From: Flavobacterium psychrophilum
Lineage (GTDB): Bacteria; Bacteroidota; Bacteroidia; Flavobacteriales; Flavobacteriaceae
Assembly: GCA_945905915.1 (NCBI GenBank)
Contig: CAMDQL010000047.1
Coordinates: 1-13,616 of the forward strand
Reading direction: 5' to 3'
Length of the DNA: 13,616 nucleotides
Every line of letters begins with the position of its first letter. Position 1 is the first letter of the stretch. A model generated the notes under the pieces. That model worked only from the letters and a program-made list of their open reading frames with translations, was not told the DNA's origin and did no database searches. The translations under genes and the position numbers were made by a program. Below, one piece after another: positions 1-7,394 of the stretch.

Positions 1-463
1 TCAAAAAAGACGATTTGCAAAAAATATTAGTACTACATTGTATAATACTGTTGCGGGTAAAAAAATAACTTTTTTAGGTTGGGCTTTCAAAAAAGATACA
101 AATGATACAAGAGAATCAGCTGCTATGTTTGTTGCAGATGACTTGCTAAATGAACAAGCAAATATTGCTGTTTTTGATCCAAAAGTAAATGAAAAACAAA
201 TATTATCTGATCTAGATTATCTAGTTTCAAGATTACCTAACGAGAATCAAAAACAACTAAAAGCTTTTAATAATCCTTATGAAGCGTGTCATCAAGCACA
301 TGCAATTGCTGTTTTAACAGAATGGGATGAGTTTAAGTCGTATGATTGGCAAAAAATATATGATCAAATGTTGAAACCTGCATTCATTTTTGATGGTCGA
401 AATATTTTGGATAGAAAAGCATTGGAAAAAATTGGTTTTGTATATAAAGCAATTGGAAGTTAA
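1..463 (+). CDS. ugd: UDP-glucose 6-dehydrogenase, C-terminal part (5' end outside window)
   Basis: The reading frame is open from base 2 and ends at TAA 461-463, so this is the C-terminal ~153 residues of a longer protein. The first visible residues read QKRRFAKNIS, then NTVAGKKITFLGWAFKKDTN and DTRESAA. This is the hallmark C-terminal UDP-binding domain of UDP-glucose dehydrogenases of the longer, eukaryote-like subgroup. The family oxidises UDP-glucose to UDP-glucuronate with two NAD+ in the cytoplasm, supplying uronic acid for capsule, EPS or LPS. The N-terminal Rossmann domain and catalytic cysteine are not in the window. A TTG at 38 could be mistaken for a start, but family alignment runs upstream of it. 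A strong terminator follows at once, so this is probably the end of a transcription unit. Identification is confident; the exact sugar specificity is inferred from the family. Confidence 0.9.
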   Translation, partial: QKRRFAKNISTTLYNTVAGKKITFLGWAFKKDTNDTRESAAMFVADDLLNEQANIAVFDPKVNEKQILSDLDYLVSRLPNENQKQLKAFNNPYEACHQAHAIAVLTEWDEFKSYDWQKIYDQMLKPAFIFDGRNILDRKALEKIGFVYKAIGS

Positions 464-499
464 TTAAAAAAGAAAAAAGCCGGCTTTGTTCTTTTTTAA
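464..499. terminator. Near-perfect palindromic intrinsic terminator after ugd
   Basis: Directly after the ugd stop, bases 464-481 pair with 482-499 over 18 positions with a single mismatch (A475 against G488). The centre is GCC|GGC, and the arms are A-rich then T-rich, giving a stem with a run of six T at 492-497. In an RNA the central CCGG would form the loop. The symmetry means it could act on both strands, but only the plus-strand gene ends here. Confidence 0.8.
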
Positions 500-543
500 T
501 TTGAAAATATTTTAATTTTAAAATTAGTAAATGCTTATTATAA

Positions 544-561
544 GTTAAAGTTAAAGTTAAA
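544..561 (+). repeat. Three tandem copies of GTTAAA
   Basis: The hexamer GTTAAA is repeated three times without interruption and is followed by TAGTCAAAAAC. It lies in the 156-bp space between the ugd terminator and the second sugar dehydrogenase. It resembles the other short A-rich tandem repeats in this window (compare 12955-13002) and has no evident function. Confidence 0.6.
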
Positions 562-619
562 TAGTCAAAAACAAAATGATAATTATTAATTGTCAATTAT
601 AAAAACAATACCCAAAAAA

Positions 620-1882
620 ATGACCATCATCTCAGTAACAGGACTTGGCTACGTAGGATTACCCTTAGCGCTAGAATTCGCTAAGAAATACAAAGTCATT
701 GGTTTTGATATCAACAAAGAGCGAGTAGCCTTAATGAAACAAGGTATTGATCCTTCAAATGAATTAACGACAACAGCTTTTGAAAATACAAATATTATTT
801 TTACTTCTAATTTTGAAGAAGTTAAGGAAGCAAATTTTCATATTATTGGCGTTCCCACCGATATTGATAAAAACAAAGTGCCTAATTTAAAGCCTTTGTT
901 AAGTGCTTCTAAAAGTATTGGTAAAATATTAAAAAAAGGCGATACCGTAGTATATGAATCAACGGTATATCCTGGCTGTACAGAAGAAGATTGCGTGCCC
1001 ATTTTAGAAAAGCACAGCGGTTTAAAAGCGGGTATCGATTTTCATTTTGGCTACAGTCCAGAACGAATTGTTCCAGGTGATAAAGTAAAAACTGTAACCA
1101 AAATTTTAAAAATTGTATCAGGAAATAGTCCTGACGCACTTGAAAAAATTGCGGCTGTCTACGGTTCCATTATCGAAGCAGGTTTACATCATGCACCTTC
1201 GATAAAAGTAGCTGAAGCCGCCAAAGTAATAGAAAATACGCAACGCGACATCAACATATCGCTAATGAACGAATTGGCCATCATATTCGATAAAATGAAC
1301 ATTGATACCCAAGCCGTTATTGAAGCAGCTGGGACAAAATGGAACTTTCACAAGTACCAACCTGGTTTAGTGGGTGGCCACTGTATTAGTGTTGATCCAT
1401 TTTATTTAATGCATAAAGCCAAAAAAATTGGCATCGACCCGCAAGTCATTGCTGCAGGAAGAAGAGTAAATGATTTTATTCCCACTTTTATTGCAAAAAA
1501 AGTCGTACAAACACTAATCGAGCAAGATAAAAATCCAGGAAAATCTCGCGTGTTAGTCATGGGAATTACCTTTAAAGAAGAGGTCTCAGACATTCGTAAT
1601 TCAAAGGTAATTGATTTAATTAAAGAACTAAAAGACTATTCTGTTGAGGTAGATGTAATTGATCCTAACGCAAGCGCAATAGAATTGAAACAACATTACA
1701 ATGTAACCCTACAACAAAACCCTACAGGAAAATACGACAGTATTGTGCTAGCAGTTGGACACCAAGCCTATCGCAACATGACACCAAAAGATTTCGAAGA
1801 ATTATCAAACGGTCCTTTATATTTATACGACATCAAAGGCGTCATGAATAAAAATGACTTCAAAAATTATTGGAGATTATAG
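620..1882 (+). CDS. UDP-N-acetylhexosamine 6-dehydrogenase (TviB/WbpO/CapL-like nucleotide sugar dehydrogenase)
   Basis: A 420-residue UDP-glucose/GDP-mannose dehydrogenase superfamily enzyme. Seen: Rossmann motif GLGYVG at 8-13, ESTVYPG at 113-119, the central helix VAEAAKVIENTQRDINI with K202 and N206, and catalytic C255 in GGHCISVDPFY. The C-terminal UDP-binding domain starts near 308 with MGITFKEEVSDIRNS. The family performs two NAD+-dependent oxidations at C6. The VIENTQRDINI and GGHCISVDPFY signatures place it with the UDP-GlcNAc/UDP-GalNAc dehydrogenases that feed uronic acids into capsule or O-antigen. GlcNAc versus GalNAc cannot be decided from sequence. I chose ATG 620 because the Rossmann strand begins two residues later; an in-frame TTG at 590 would add ten residues not expected for the family. 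The G of its TAG stop is the first base of a repeat cluster (1882-1941). Confidence 0.9.
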   Translation: MTIISVTGLGYVGLPLALEFAKKYKVIGFDINKERVALMKQGIDPSNELTTTAFENTNIIFTSNFEEVKEANFHIIGVPTDIDKNKVPNLKPLLSASKSIGKILKKGDTVVYESTVYPGCTEEDCVPILEKHSGLKAGIDFHFGYSPERIVPGDKVKTVTKILKIVSGNSPDALEKIAAVYGSIIEAGLHHAPSIKVAEAAKVIENTQRDINISLMNELAIIFDKMNIDTQAVIEAAGTKWNFHKYQPGLVGGHCISVDPFYLMHKAKKIGIDPQVIAAGRRVNDFIPTFIAKKVVQTLIEQDKNPGKSRVLVMGITFKEEVSDIRNSKVIDLIKELKDYSVEVDVIDPNASAIELKQHYNVTLQQNPTGKYDSIVLAVGHQAYRNMTPKDFEELSNGPLYLYDIKGVMNKNDFKNYWRL

Positions 1883-1941
1883 TCAATGAGTCAATGAGCC
1901 AATTTGAAAATTCATTATTCAACATTTGTTGTTCGACATTT
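1882..1941 (+). repeat. Degenerate short tandem repeats directly after a stop codon
   Basis: Two exact copies of GTCAATGA (1882-1889, 1890-1897) are followed by GCCAATTT and GAAAATTC in the same 8-base phase. A pair TTCAACATTT (1918-1927) and TTCGACATTT (1932-1941) is spaced 14 bases apart. The words ATGAGTCAATG (1886-1896) and AATTTGAAAATT (1901-1912) recur exactly at 8419-8429 and 8394-8405, so this is a dispersed family rather than a chance array. No coding potential is seen. Confidence 0.65.
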
Positions 1942-2007
1942 AAAAAAAACTTCAATATATTATTTAAATAAGCACATTTTTTTTACATTCGTAACTTTAT
2001 TTATATC

Positions 2008-2652
2008 ATGAAATTAGTACTAAGATAATTATTTATTTTTATTTTATTAAATTCTAGTTCACTATTTGCACAGTTTAATGTAAATAACATGTCTCTTGAG
2101 GCAGGTTATGGCTATACAGGGGCAATAGAGCCTTATTATAAGGGTTTTAAATCTAATTTTTCGGGTATGAATCACTTTAATGTGGGAGTTCGTTACATGT
2201 TTACTGAGAAAATAGGCGCAAAAGTTTCTTACAAATTTGATCATTTCGTGAATGATCCTGGTGGAAAGTTAGGAATCACTTACAACACAATTTCTGTTTC
2301 AGGGGTATATAATATTGGAAAAGAATTTGGTTTGACTTATTTAACTAGAGATCGTTTTGGTGTCAATGCCCATATAGATGCTGGCGTTGCTTTCGCTTAC
2401 ATGATTGGTAAAAATGAATATGAGCAAGTAAAAGTTGTTGGAATTGGAATTACTCCAATGTACAATATTTCAAATAAAATTGCATTAACCGCTGATTTTA
2501 CACATAATTTAACATCAGATCAGAATTATGGTTTTGATGGTCAATTAGTAGACCCAATTAATAAAAAACCAGAGTCTGGAAGTTTTTATAACTTTTCTTT
2601 CGGAATCATCTTTTATTTAGGTGAAAACAGATACCACTCCGATTGGTATTAA
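2008..2652 (+). pseudogene. Outer-membrane beta-barrel protein with a nonsense codon in its signal peptide
   Basis: From ATG 2008 the frame reads MKLVLR, then TAA at 2026-2028, then LFIFILLNSSSLFAQ, and continues open to TAA 2650-2652. Without the stop this is a normal lipid-free signal peptide ending at FAQ, followed by a ~190-residue barrel. Alternating hydrophobic strands include NVGVRYMF, YNTISVSGVYNI and FYNFSFGIIFYLG. The end, LGENRYHSDWY, resembles the last strand of OmpA-type N-terminal barrels, but no OmpA peptidoglycan-binding domain follows. AAA to TAA would be a one-base change. The next usable start is ATG 2089, giving 187 residues with no signal, which should stay in the cytoplasm. 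A recent pseudogene is the simplest reading; sequencing error, readthrough or a rare ATT start (2035, 2041) are alternatives. The barrel frame is otherwise intact, which suggests a recent or artefactual change. Confidence 0.65.
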
Positions 2653-2677
2653 AAGTAAAAAAAACAAATATATTCCG

Positions 2678-3439
2678 ATGACCCTACTAAATACTTTTTT
2701 AATCGAAGATAATGTCAAAATCATTCAAAGTTTTGAAGATTTTGGTATAGAAAATCCAACACTATTTTCGATTGTAGGCAAGGCAAAATCGATCAAAGAA
2801 GGATTCAAAAAAATAACTTTATTAAAGCCAAAGCCTAATCTCATCATTGTTAGCGCGTCCCAAGAAAATATAAATGATTTTGAAATGTTTTCCAATATGG
2901 ATTTCTTGGAAGCTAAATTTATTTTTATTGGTTCAAACGAAAATGAAGCTTACCAAGCATTTAAGTGTAATGCGGTTGATTTTCTATTAAAACCCATAAA
3001 TTTTGATGTATTTTCTGCTTCTTTATCAAAAGTTATGCATCATTTTGAAAGAGATTTGGCATATTTGCAAGTCTTAAACGGTGCTAATAACGATTGGTTG
3101 ACAAATTCATCAAAAGACTTTTTTATTGTTTCTTCATTAGATAAAATAGAAATTATAAAATTTGTTGACGTCCTTTATTGTAAAGCAGATGGCAAATACA
3201 CCGAATTTTTTCTGCAAAATGGAGACAAAGTATTATCTTCAAAAAACATTGGGGAATACCAAAATATTTTTCCAAAAGCTAGTTTTTTTAGAATTCACAA
3301 TTCCTGCCTGGTTAACGTCCATCAAATTCTCCGAATCAATAAAAAAGACGGACTTTATTGTGAATTTAAAAACGGTGTAGATCTTGCTGTGGCGAAACGT
3401 AAAGAAAAAGAATTTTTAAAATACTTAAGAGTTAATTAG
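2678..3439 (+). CDS. LytTR-type response regulator with degenerate receiver domain
   Basis: A 253-residue protein with an N-terminal CheY-like domain (about 4-120) and a C-terminal LytTR DNA-binding domain (about 150-250). The LytTR part is canonical: DVLYCKADGKYTEFFL, then FFRIHNSCLVNV. In the receiver, the acidic pair E10-D11 (LIEDN) and the lysine K105 in FLLKPI are present. The strand that should end in the phosphoacceptor Asp reads PNLIIVSAS, so serine (S59) sits there. G85 replaces the usual Thr/Ser. Classical phosphorylation is therefore unlikely, and no histidine kinase is adjacent. ATG 2678 is preferred over GTG 2621, because the receiver strand starts at residue 4 and the GTG would lie inside the upstream barrel gene. 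It starts 25 bases after that gene, so it may be co-transcribed with it. Its 3' end overlaps the convergent DUF4105 gene by eight bases. Targets are unknown. Confidence 0.85.
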   Translation: MTLLNTFLIEDNVKIIQSFEDFGIENPTLFSIVGKAKSIKEGFKKITLLKPKPNLIIVSASQENINDFEMFSNMDFLEAKFIFIGSNENEAYQAFKCNAVDFLLKPINFDVFSASLSKVMHHFERDLAYLQVLNGANNDWLTNSSKDFFIVSSLDKIEIIKFVDVLYCKADGKYTEFFLQNGDKVLSSKNIGEYQNIFPKASFFRIHNSCLVNVHQILRINKKDGLYCEFKNGVDLAVAKRKEKEFLKYLRVN

Positions 3440-4535
3440 TCTTTTTTAATAGGTTTTTTATTAGCCAATAGCCGTTCAATAATATAAATGGCCACACAAT
3501 TCCTAAATGTATTTTATTGAGCATATAAACTAAATAAAGTGCTAAACATCCTAAAATGATTTTACTCAATAAAATGGTTTTAGGTTTATTTTCTTTCCAA
3601 TAGAACCAAGTATAAATCAAAAACAATGGATTGAATAACAAGATGTTGTAATTCCATAATAGTTCATCGTGCAACGAATATAATCCAACCAAAGAGAAAA
3701 AGAGGCCTAGTAATCCAGCCAATGTAAAGTAGATGATTGGAATCCATTTTTTTCCAAAAAGCGCTAATAGTAATAACACTCCAATTAAGGAATAGATAGA
3801 ATTCAACCAGTTGAAAGGAACCGATATTGGCTGAGCTTTTAATAGGGTAGTATTTGATTTTTCAATTTGCTTGCCATTAACTCTAGTTTTTGAAAGCGAT
3901 GTTTTAAATTCGTAAGGCAAAAATAATCGTGTAGCGGGTTCATCTACTTTGGTCCCAAAAATGATTTGAATGCCTAATTTCATGAAAAAATTAGACATAT
4001 AAGGATATAATAGTTCTCTATATGATTGATCTGAAGTAGTCGATTTTATGTATTCGTTTCCAAGCGTATTATTTATTTTATCAACCACCATAGTTGTGCA
4101 ATTTCGATCAATAAATTTATACGTATAAAATCGTTCGTCGCTGTATATCGAAGCATTAAGTTGTTCAAATAATTGAGAAATTTGTATTGGGGTTAGTGCT
4201 AATTCTTGCTCAATAATTGCTCTATTTTCTGCCTGATAATTAGAATAAAAATCAATAAAACTTTCGTTAGTAATAAAATACTGTAAATCACCTTTAACAA
4301 AACGACCAATGAAATTAGGCGTACTAAAATCAAAAGCACCATAATTATACACCACATCAAGACCTATAACTTTATCTTGAATGCGAATTCCTGTGTGACC
4401 ATACATTGCATACGATTCTGGGCCAGTTCCACACGTTAATATACTAACTTTTGCTTGCTCAGAAAGAGATAAATTTTGGGAAAACCCATTAAAAGAAACT
4501 AAAACAAGTAACGTGAAAAGTAGTTTTTTAATCAT
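3432..4535 (-). CDS. DUF4105 / Lnb N-terminal-like periplasmic domain protein with C-terminal membrane helices
   Basis: 367 residues. An N-terminal signal peptide (about 1-19, ending FSQ) precedes a periplasmic domain (about 25-215) and then roughly five hydrophobic segments (about 243-260, 264-284, 297-313, 320-338, 344-361). The motifs YGHTGIR (H47) and DRNCTTMV (C146) are the conserved signatures of the DUF4105/Lnb_N family. The order His then Cys resembles circularly permuted NlpC/P60-like cysteine enzymes, so a hydrolase or acyltransferase activity on an envelope substrate is possible, but this is inference. The motif HDELLWNYN in the loop after the second helix recurs in this family as I know it. 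It lies 57 bases downstream of a PorV/PorQ-like gene on the same strand, probably one operon, and converges on the LytTR gene with an eight-base overlap. Family call is confident; the biochemical role is unknown. Confidence 0.8.
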   Translation of the reverse strand: MIKKLLFTLLVLVSFNGFSQNLSLSEQAKVSILTCGTGPESYAMYGHTGIRIQDKVIGLDVVYNYGAFDFSTPNFIGRFVKGDLQYFITNESFIDFYSNYQAENRAIIEQELALTPIQISQLFEQLNASIYSDERFYTYKFIDRNCTTMVVDKINNTLGNEYIKSTTSDQSYRELLYPYMSNFFMKLGIQIIFGTKVDEPATRLFLPYEFKTSLSKTRVNGKQIEKSNTTLLKAQPISVPFNWLNSIYSLIGVLLLLALFGKKWIPIIYFTLAGLLGLFFSLVGLYSLHDELLWNYNILLFNPLFLIYTWFYWKENKPKTILLSKIILGCLALYLVYMLNKIHLGIVWPFILLNGYWLIKNLLKKTN

Positions 4536-4592
4536 TTTATGTAAGTCTTTTTTCTATTTTCTTATTTCTTTACTTCTAGCTAGCATCTAAAA

Positions 4593-5666
4593 TTATCTAA
4601 ACAATTCCCAATCCACTTTGAGTGAGAAAATATTAGAATACAACGCAGCACTTTGGTCGCCTAAATCGGTTAGTGCATAATCCACTTGAATGCCTCTGTA
4701 TTTAAATCCTAAGCCAATATTGGGTTGGAAACTGACCTTTTTTGAATTGTCAATTTGTGTAATCTGTTGAAAATTACCCACACCAGCTCGAAGATAAACC
4801 AAATCTAAATAACCAAATTCAAGCCCTAAAGCAGGGTCGATACTTACTGAGCTAGTCGAAATAATGTCGTTTGTTTGTGTAAATTGCATGTTCAAATTTG
4901 TAGCAGCTAAAAGGCTATAGTCGTATCGAATAATCCATTTTTTAGACATGCCCAATTGTGCTTTAGGTAGGGTAATTTCGCTGGTTTCTGGTAATTCCTG
5001 ATTTTCGCCCGGAATTGCATCTGCTATGGCTTGATATTTTTCTTGATCAATAGTCCAAGTATTGTAGGTCGTAGTAATATCCCGAAGCATTAATCCGAAT
5101 TTCCAATCTTCATCATCGCTTATGTATTGAATGCCCAAATCAAAACCAAACCCCCAAGAATTCGCAAAATCACCTATAACTCTTCGAATTACTCTAGCAT
5201 TTACACCATAGTTTAAACCATCTATAGGTAAACTTCTCGCATAAGAAACAGTTAAACCATAATCGGCAGTTGAAAACAAAGAGATACGGTTATAATCGAT
5301 ATTGCCTTCGCTATCTATTAATTGAGTCGTGTTTAAAATGTCATCCACCCCAAAACGAATCAATGAAATTCCAACGGCACTTCGATCGTCAATCGGCATG
5401 GCAAAACCCGCATAATCATATTGGGCAATGTTTGCAAAATAATTGGCATGCATCAAAGCAAACTGCTTGTCTTTTATATGCATCAAACCTGCCGGATTCC
5501 AATACCCCGAATTCACATCTTGTGTATGCGAAACAACCGCATTAGACATTCCTAAGGCAGCAGCATCAACACCAATATTCAAAAACTCATTCGAATATTT
5601 CCGAACAGTTTGAGAATAACTTACAGTGGCTAAACAACAGATAAGAAGGAAAAGGGTCTTTTTCAA
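4593..5666 (-). CDS. PorV/PorQ-family outer-membrane protein (FadL/UPF0164-like barrel)
   Basis: 357 residues with a signal peptide of about 18-19 residues (MKKTLFLLICCLATVSYSQ). The mature N-terminus contains GVDAAALGMSNAVVSHTQDV and then NSGYWNPAGL, the signature of PorV/PorQ and related FadL-like barrels of Bacteroidota. The rest alternates in beta-strand fashion and ends in YSNIFSLKVDWELF, a typical barrel-closing strand. PorV and PorQ act with the type IX secretion system at the cell surface. No other T9SS gene is nearby, and this protein does not match PorV closely enough for that name, so I assign only the family. The start codon is TTG (5664-5666), fixed because an in-frame TAG lies two codons upstream and the next Met (residue 40) would remove the signal peptide. 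The DUF4105 gene follows on the same strand. Confidence 0.8.
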   Translation of the reverse strand: MKKTLFLLICCLATVSYSQTVRKYSNEFLNIGVDAAALGMSNAVVSHTQDVNSGYWNPAGLMHIKDKQFALMHANYFANIAQYDYAGFAMPIDDRSAVGISLIRFGVDDILNTTQLIDSEGNIDYNRISLFSTADYGLTVSYARSLPIDGLNYGVNARVIRRVIGDFANSWGFGFDLGIQYISDDEDWKFGLMLRDITTTYNTWTIDQEKYQAIADAIPGENQELPETSEITLPKAQLGMSKKWIIRYDYSLLAATNLNMQFTQTNDIISTSSVSIDPALGLEFGYLDLVYLRAGVGNFQQITQIDNSKKVSFQPNIGLGFKYRGIQVDYALTDLGDQSAALYSNIFSLKVDWELFR

Positions 5667-5736
5667 TGCCTATTTTTTTACAAAGATGATATAAATTTCT
5701 TAATTACTAAACTCTAAATGTATTAAGTTATTGTAT

Positions 5737-5744
5737 TACATTTG
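5737..5744 (+). promoter_or_regulatory. Candidate -7 promoter element for pssA
   Basis: TACATTTG matches the Bacteroidota -7 consensus TAnnTTTG exactly and lies 49 bases before the pssA ATG. No clear TTG -33 element is seen at the usual spacing, so this is a motif call only. Confidence 0.45.
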
Positions 5745-5793
5745 CGTAAAATATTTTTAGTTATTTTTGAGTTGACCAAAAACTTATTCTCAT

Positions 5794-6537
5794 ATGCAAA
5801 TTAAAAAACACATTCCAAATACAATAACCCTGTTCAACCTTGCCAGTGGTTTATTAGCTATTATTGCAATATTTAAAGGCTATTATGACGAAGCTTTTCT
5901 ATTTGTTTGTTTGGGTATTTTTTTTGACTTTTGGGACGGTTTTTTTGCTCGTAAGTTTAAAGTTTCTGGTGAATTAGGGTTGCAATTGGATTCATTAGCC
6001 GATGTAGTTACCAGTGGAGTAGTTCCTGGCTTAATGATATTTAAATTATTGCTCGATATTCAGGAAGACGATACTTCTATTTATTATTTGACAGAGGACT
6101 TTTATTACATGGGATTTGTACCTTATTTAGGTTTCATCATCACCTTAGCCTCTGCTTATCGATTGGCGAAATTTAATATTGATACACGTCAATCCGATTC
6201 ATTTATTGGGTTACCAACGCCTGCAAATGCATTGTTTATTATGAGTATTCCTATGATTCAATTTGACGGAACACATGAGTGGTTAGTTAATGCTTTATTC
6301 AATCCTTTTGTCTTAATCATCATAAGTTTTGTTAGCGCGTATATGTTAAATGCTGAAATTCCATTATTTTCATTAAAAATCAAAGATTTTAGTTGGGATA
6401 AAAACAAATTGCAAGTTTTCTTTTTAGCTATTGCTGCTACTTTGTTTTTGTTTTTAGGCTTCACAGCCTTACCAATTATAATTTTACTATATGTTGTAAT
6501 ATCGGTTGTAAACAATACGTTTTTGGCTAAAAAATAA
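5794..6537 (+). CDS. pssA: CDP-diacylglycerol--serine O-phosphatidyltransferase
   Basis: 247 residues. The CDP-alcohol phosphatidyltransferase motif is complete: D45, D48-G49, A52-R53, G62, D66 and D70, in the spacing DxxDGxxAR-x8-GxxxDxxxD. Those aspartates bind the metal ions and the CDP-lipid. Several hydrophobic helices indicate an integral inner-membrane enzyme. The N-terminal IPNTITLFNLASGLLAI segment and the length fit bacterial type II phosphatidylserine synthases, which make phosphatidylserine, the precursor of phosphatidylethanolamine. A different CDP-alcohol substrate cannot be excluded from the motif, but PssA is the best match. The stop overlaps the next start by one base (TAATG at 6535-6539), so it is translationally coupled to the GH25 lysozyme. 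No phosphatidylserine decarboxylase gene is in view. Confidence 0.88.
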   Translation: MQIKKHIPNTITLFNLASGLLAIIAIFKGYYDEAFLFVCLGIFFDFWDGFFARKFKVSGELGLQLDSLADVVTSGVVPGLMIFKLLLDIQEDDTSIYYLTEDFYYMGFVPYLGFIITLASAYRLAKFNIDTRQSDSFIGLPTPANALFIMSIPMIQFDGTHEWLVNALFNPFVLIIISFVSAYMLNAEIPLFSLKIKDFSWDKNKLQVFFLAIAATLFLFLGFTALPIIILLYVVISVVNNTFLAKK

Positions 6538-7388
6538 TGGCACGCCCGATTAAAAGAAGACGAGTTATTAAAAAAAGAAAATCGCGTTTTTTTGGAAAGT
6601 GGTTTACAGCTCTTTTTTCTTTGTTTCTAATCCTAATTATTGTTCTTGGAATGTATAAATTTCGAGATGGTTTTTTGTATTATCTCGGATTTAAAACCGA
6701 CAAATATGCCAATGAATTATCTGCCGATGAACGAAAATTACCCGATATTAGAATCTATGAAGTATTACACAAACACGACAATAAAGCTATAGGATTTGAT
6801 GTTTCGGAATACCAAGGTGAAATCAATTGGGAACAAACCTATCATATTGAAGAAGCATTTGAATTGTCTTATGTTTTTATAAGAGCCACTGCCGGAGAAA
6901 ATAGAATAGATTCACGTTTTGAAGAAAATTGGAAAGGTGCAAAAGCACGGCAATTAATTCGTGGTGCTTATCATTATTATCGACCTAATGAAAATTCGAT
7001 AGAACAAGCTACTAATTTCATCAATAATGTTACGCTTCAAAAAGGAGATTTGCCACCTGTTTTAGACATAGAAAAATTACCTAAAACACAGTCAATTGTT
7101 CGTTTGAAAGTTGGTTTACGCAATTGGCTATCTGCAGTTGAAAAACACTATGGAGTAAAACCAATTATCTATTCAGGTGAAAGTTATTACAAAGATTTTT
7201 TAAAAGAAGAGTTTTCGGAATATCCGCTTTGGATTGCCAATTATAATTTTTGGCGCAATGATTTAGAATCAGACTGGCAGTTTTGGCAATTCACCGAAAA
7301 AGCAAAAATAGAGGGGATTGATGCAATGGTGGATCTAAATATTTTTAATGGCGATAAAAATGACTTATTAAAAATAGGTATGAAATAA
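6537..7388 (+). CDS. Membrane-anchored glycoside hydrolase family 25 lysozyme
   Basis: 283 residues. A strongly basic N-terminus (PIKRRRVIKKRKSR) leads into one hydrophobic helix (about 22-41) with no cleavage site, predicting a type II membrane anchor with the enzyme outside the inner membrane. The GH25 domain spans about 84-275. It starts with GFDVSEYQG (D88) and includes GAYHYYRP, then PPVLDIE with D177 and E179, the DxE pair expected to be catalytic, and WQFTEKAKIEGIDAMVDLN near the end. GH25 enzymes cut the MurNAc-GlcNAc bond of peptidoglycan. It overlaps pssA by one base and so shares its transcript. The coupling of phospholipid synthesis with a wall hydrolase suggests a housekeeping role in wall turnover rather than a phage or toxin role, though this is inference. 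It ends six bases before a convergent gene. Confidence 0.9.
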   Translation: MARPIKRRRVIKKRKSRFFGKWFTALFSLFLILIIVLGMYKFRDGFLYYLGFKTDKYANELSADERKLPDIRIYEVLHKHDNKAIGFDVSEYQGEINWEQTYHIEEAFELSYVFIRATAGENRIDSRFEENWKGAKARQLIRGAYHYYRPNENSIEQATNFINNVTLQKGDLPPVLDIEKLPKTQSIVRLKVGLRNWLSAVEKHYGVKPIIYSGESYYKDFLKEEFSEYPLWIANYNFWRNDLESDWQFWQFTEKAKIEGIDAMVDLNIFNGDKNDLLKIGMK

Positions 7389-7394
7389 CAGTAT

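Noticed and set aside
384..596. 70-codon minus-strand open frame covering the ugd end
   Set aside because: It crosses the terminator and overlaps the confident ugd coding end; low-complexity composition.
590..619. TTG start at 590 for the second sugar dehydrogenase
   Set aside because: It adds ten residues ahead of the Rossmann strand; ATG 620 gives the expected family start.
1992..1999. TAACTTTA as a -7 element for the barrel gene
   Set aside because: One mismatch to TAnnTTTG and no -33 element; too weak to list.
2621..2677. GTG start at 2621 for the LytTR regulator
   Set aside because: It lies inside the barrel gene and adds a non-family extension; ATG 2678 begins just before the receiver's first strand.
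4576..4583. CTAGCTAG palindrome between the PorV/PorQ-like and DUF4105 genes
   Set aside because: An isolated eight-base palindrome in AT-rich DNA with no flanking symmetry; not enough to call an operator.
5270..5545. 91-codon plus-strand open frame
   Set aside because: It is antisense to the PorV/PorQ-like gene, rich in His/Asn/Gln with no family pattern; a shadow frame.
4593..5666. Naming the barrel PorV of the type IX secretion system
   Set aside because: Only the general PorV/PorQ signature is seen and no other T9SS gene is present; the family name alone is justified.
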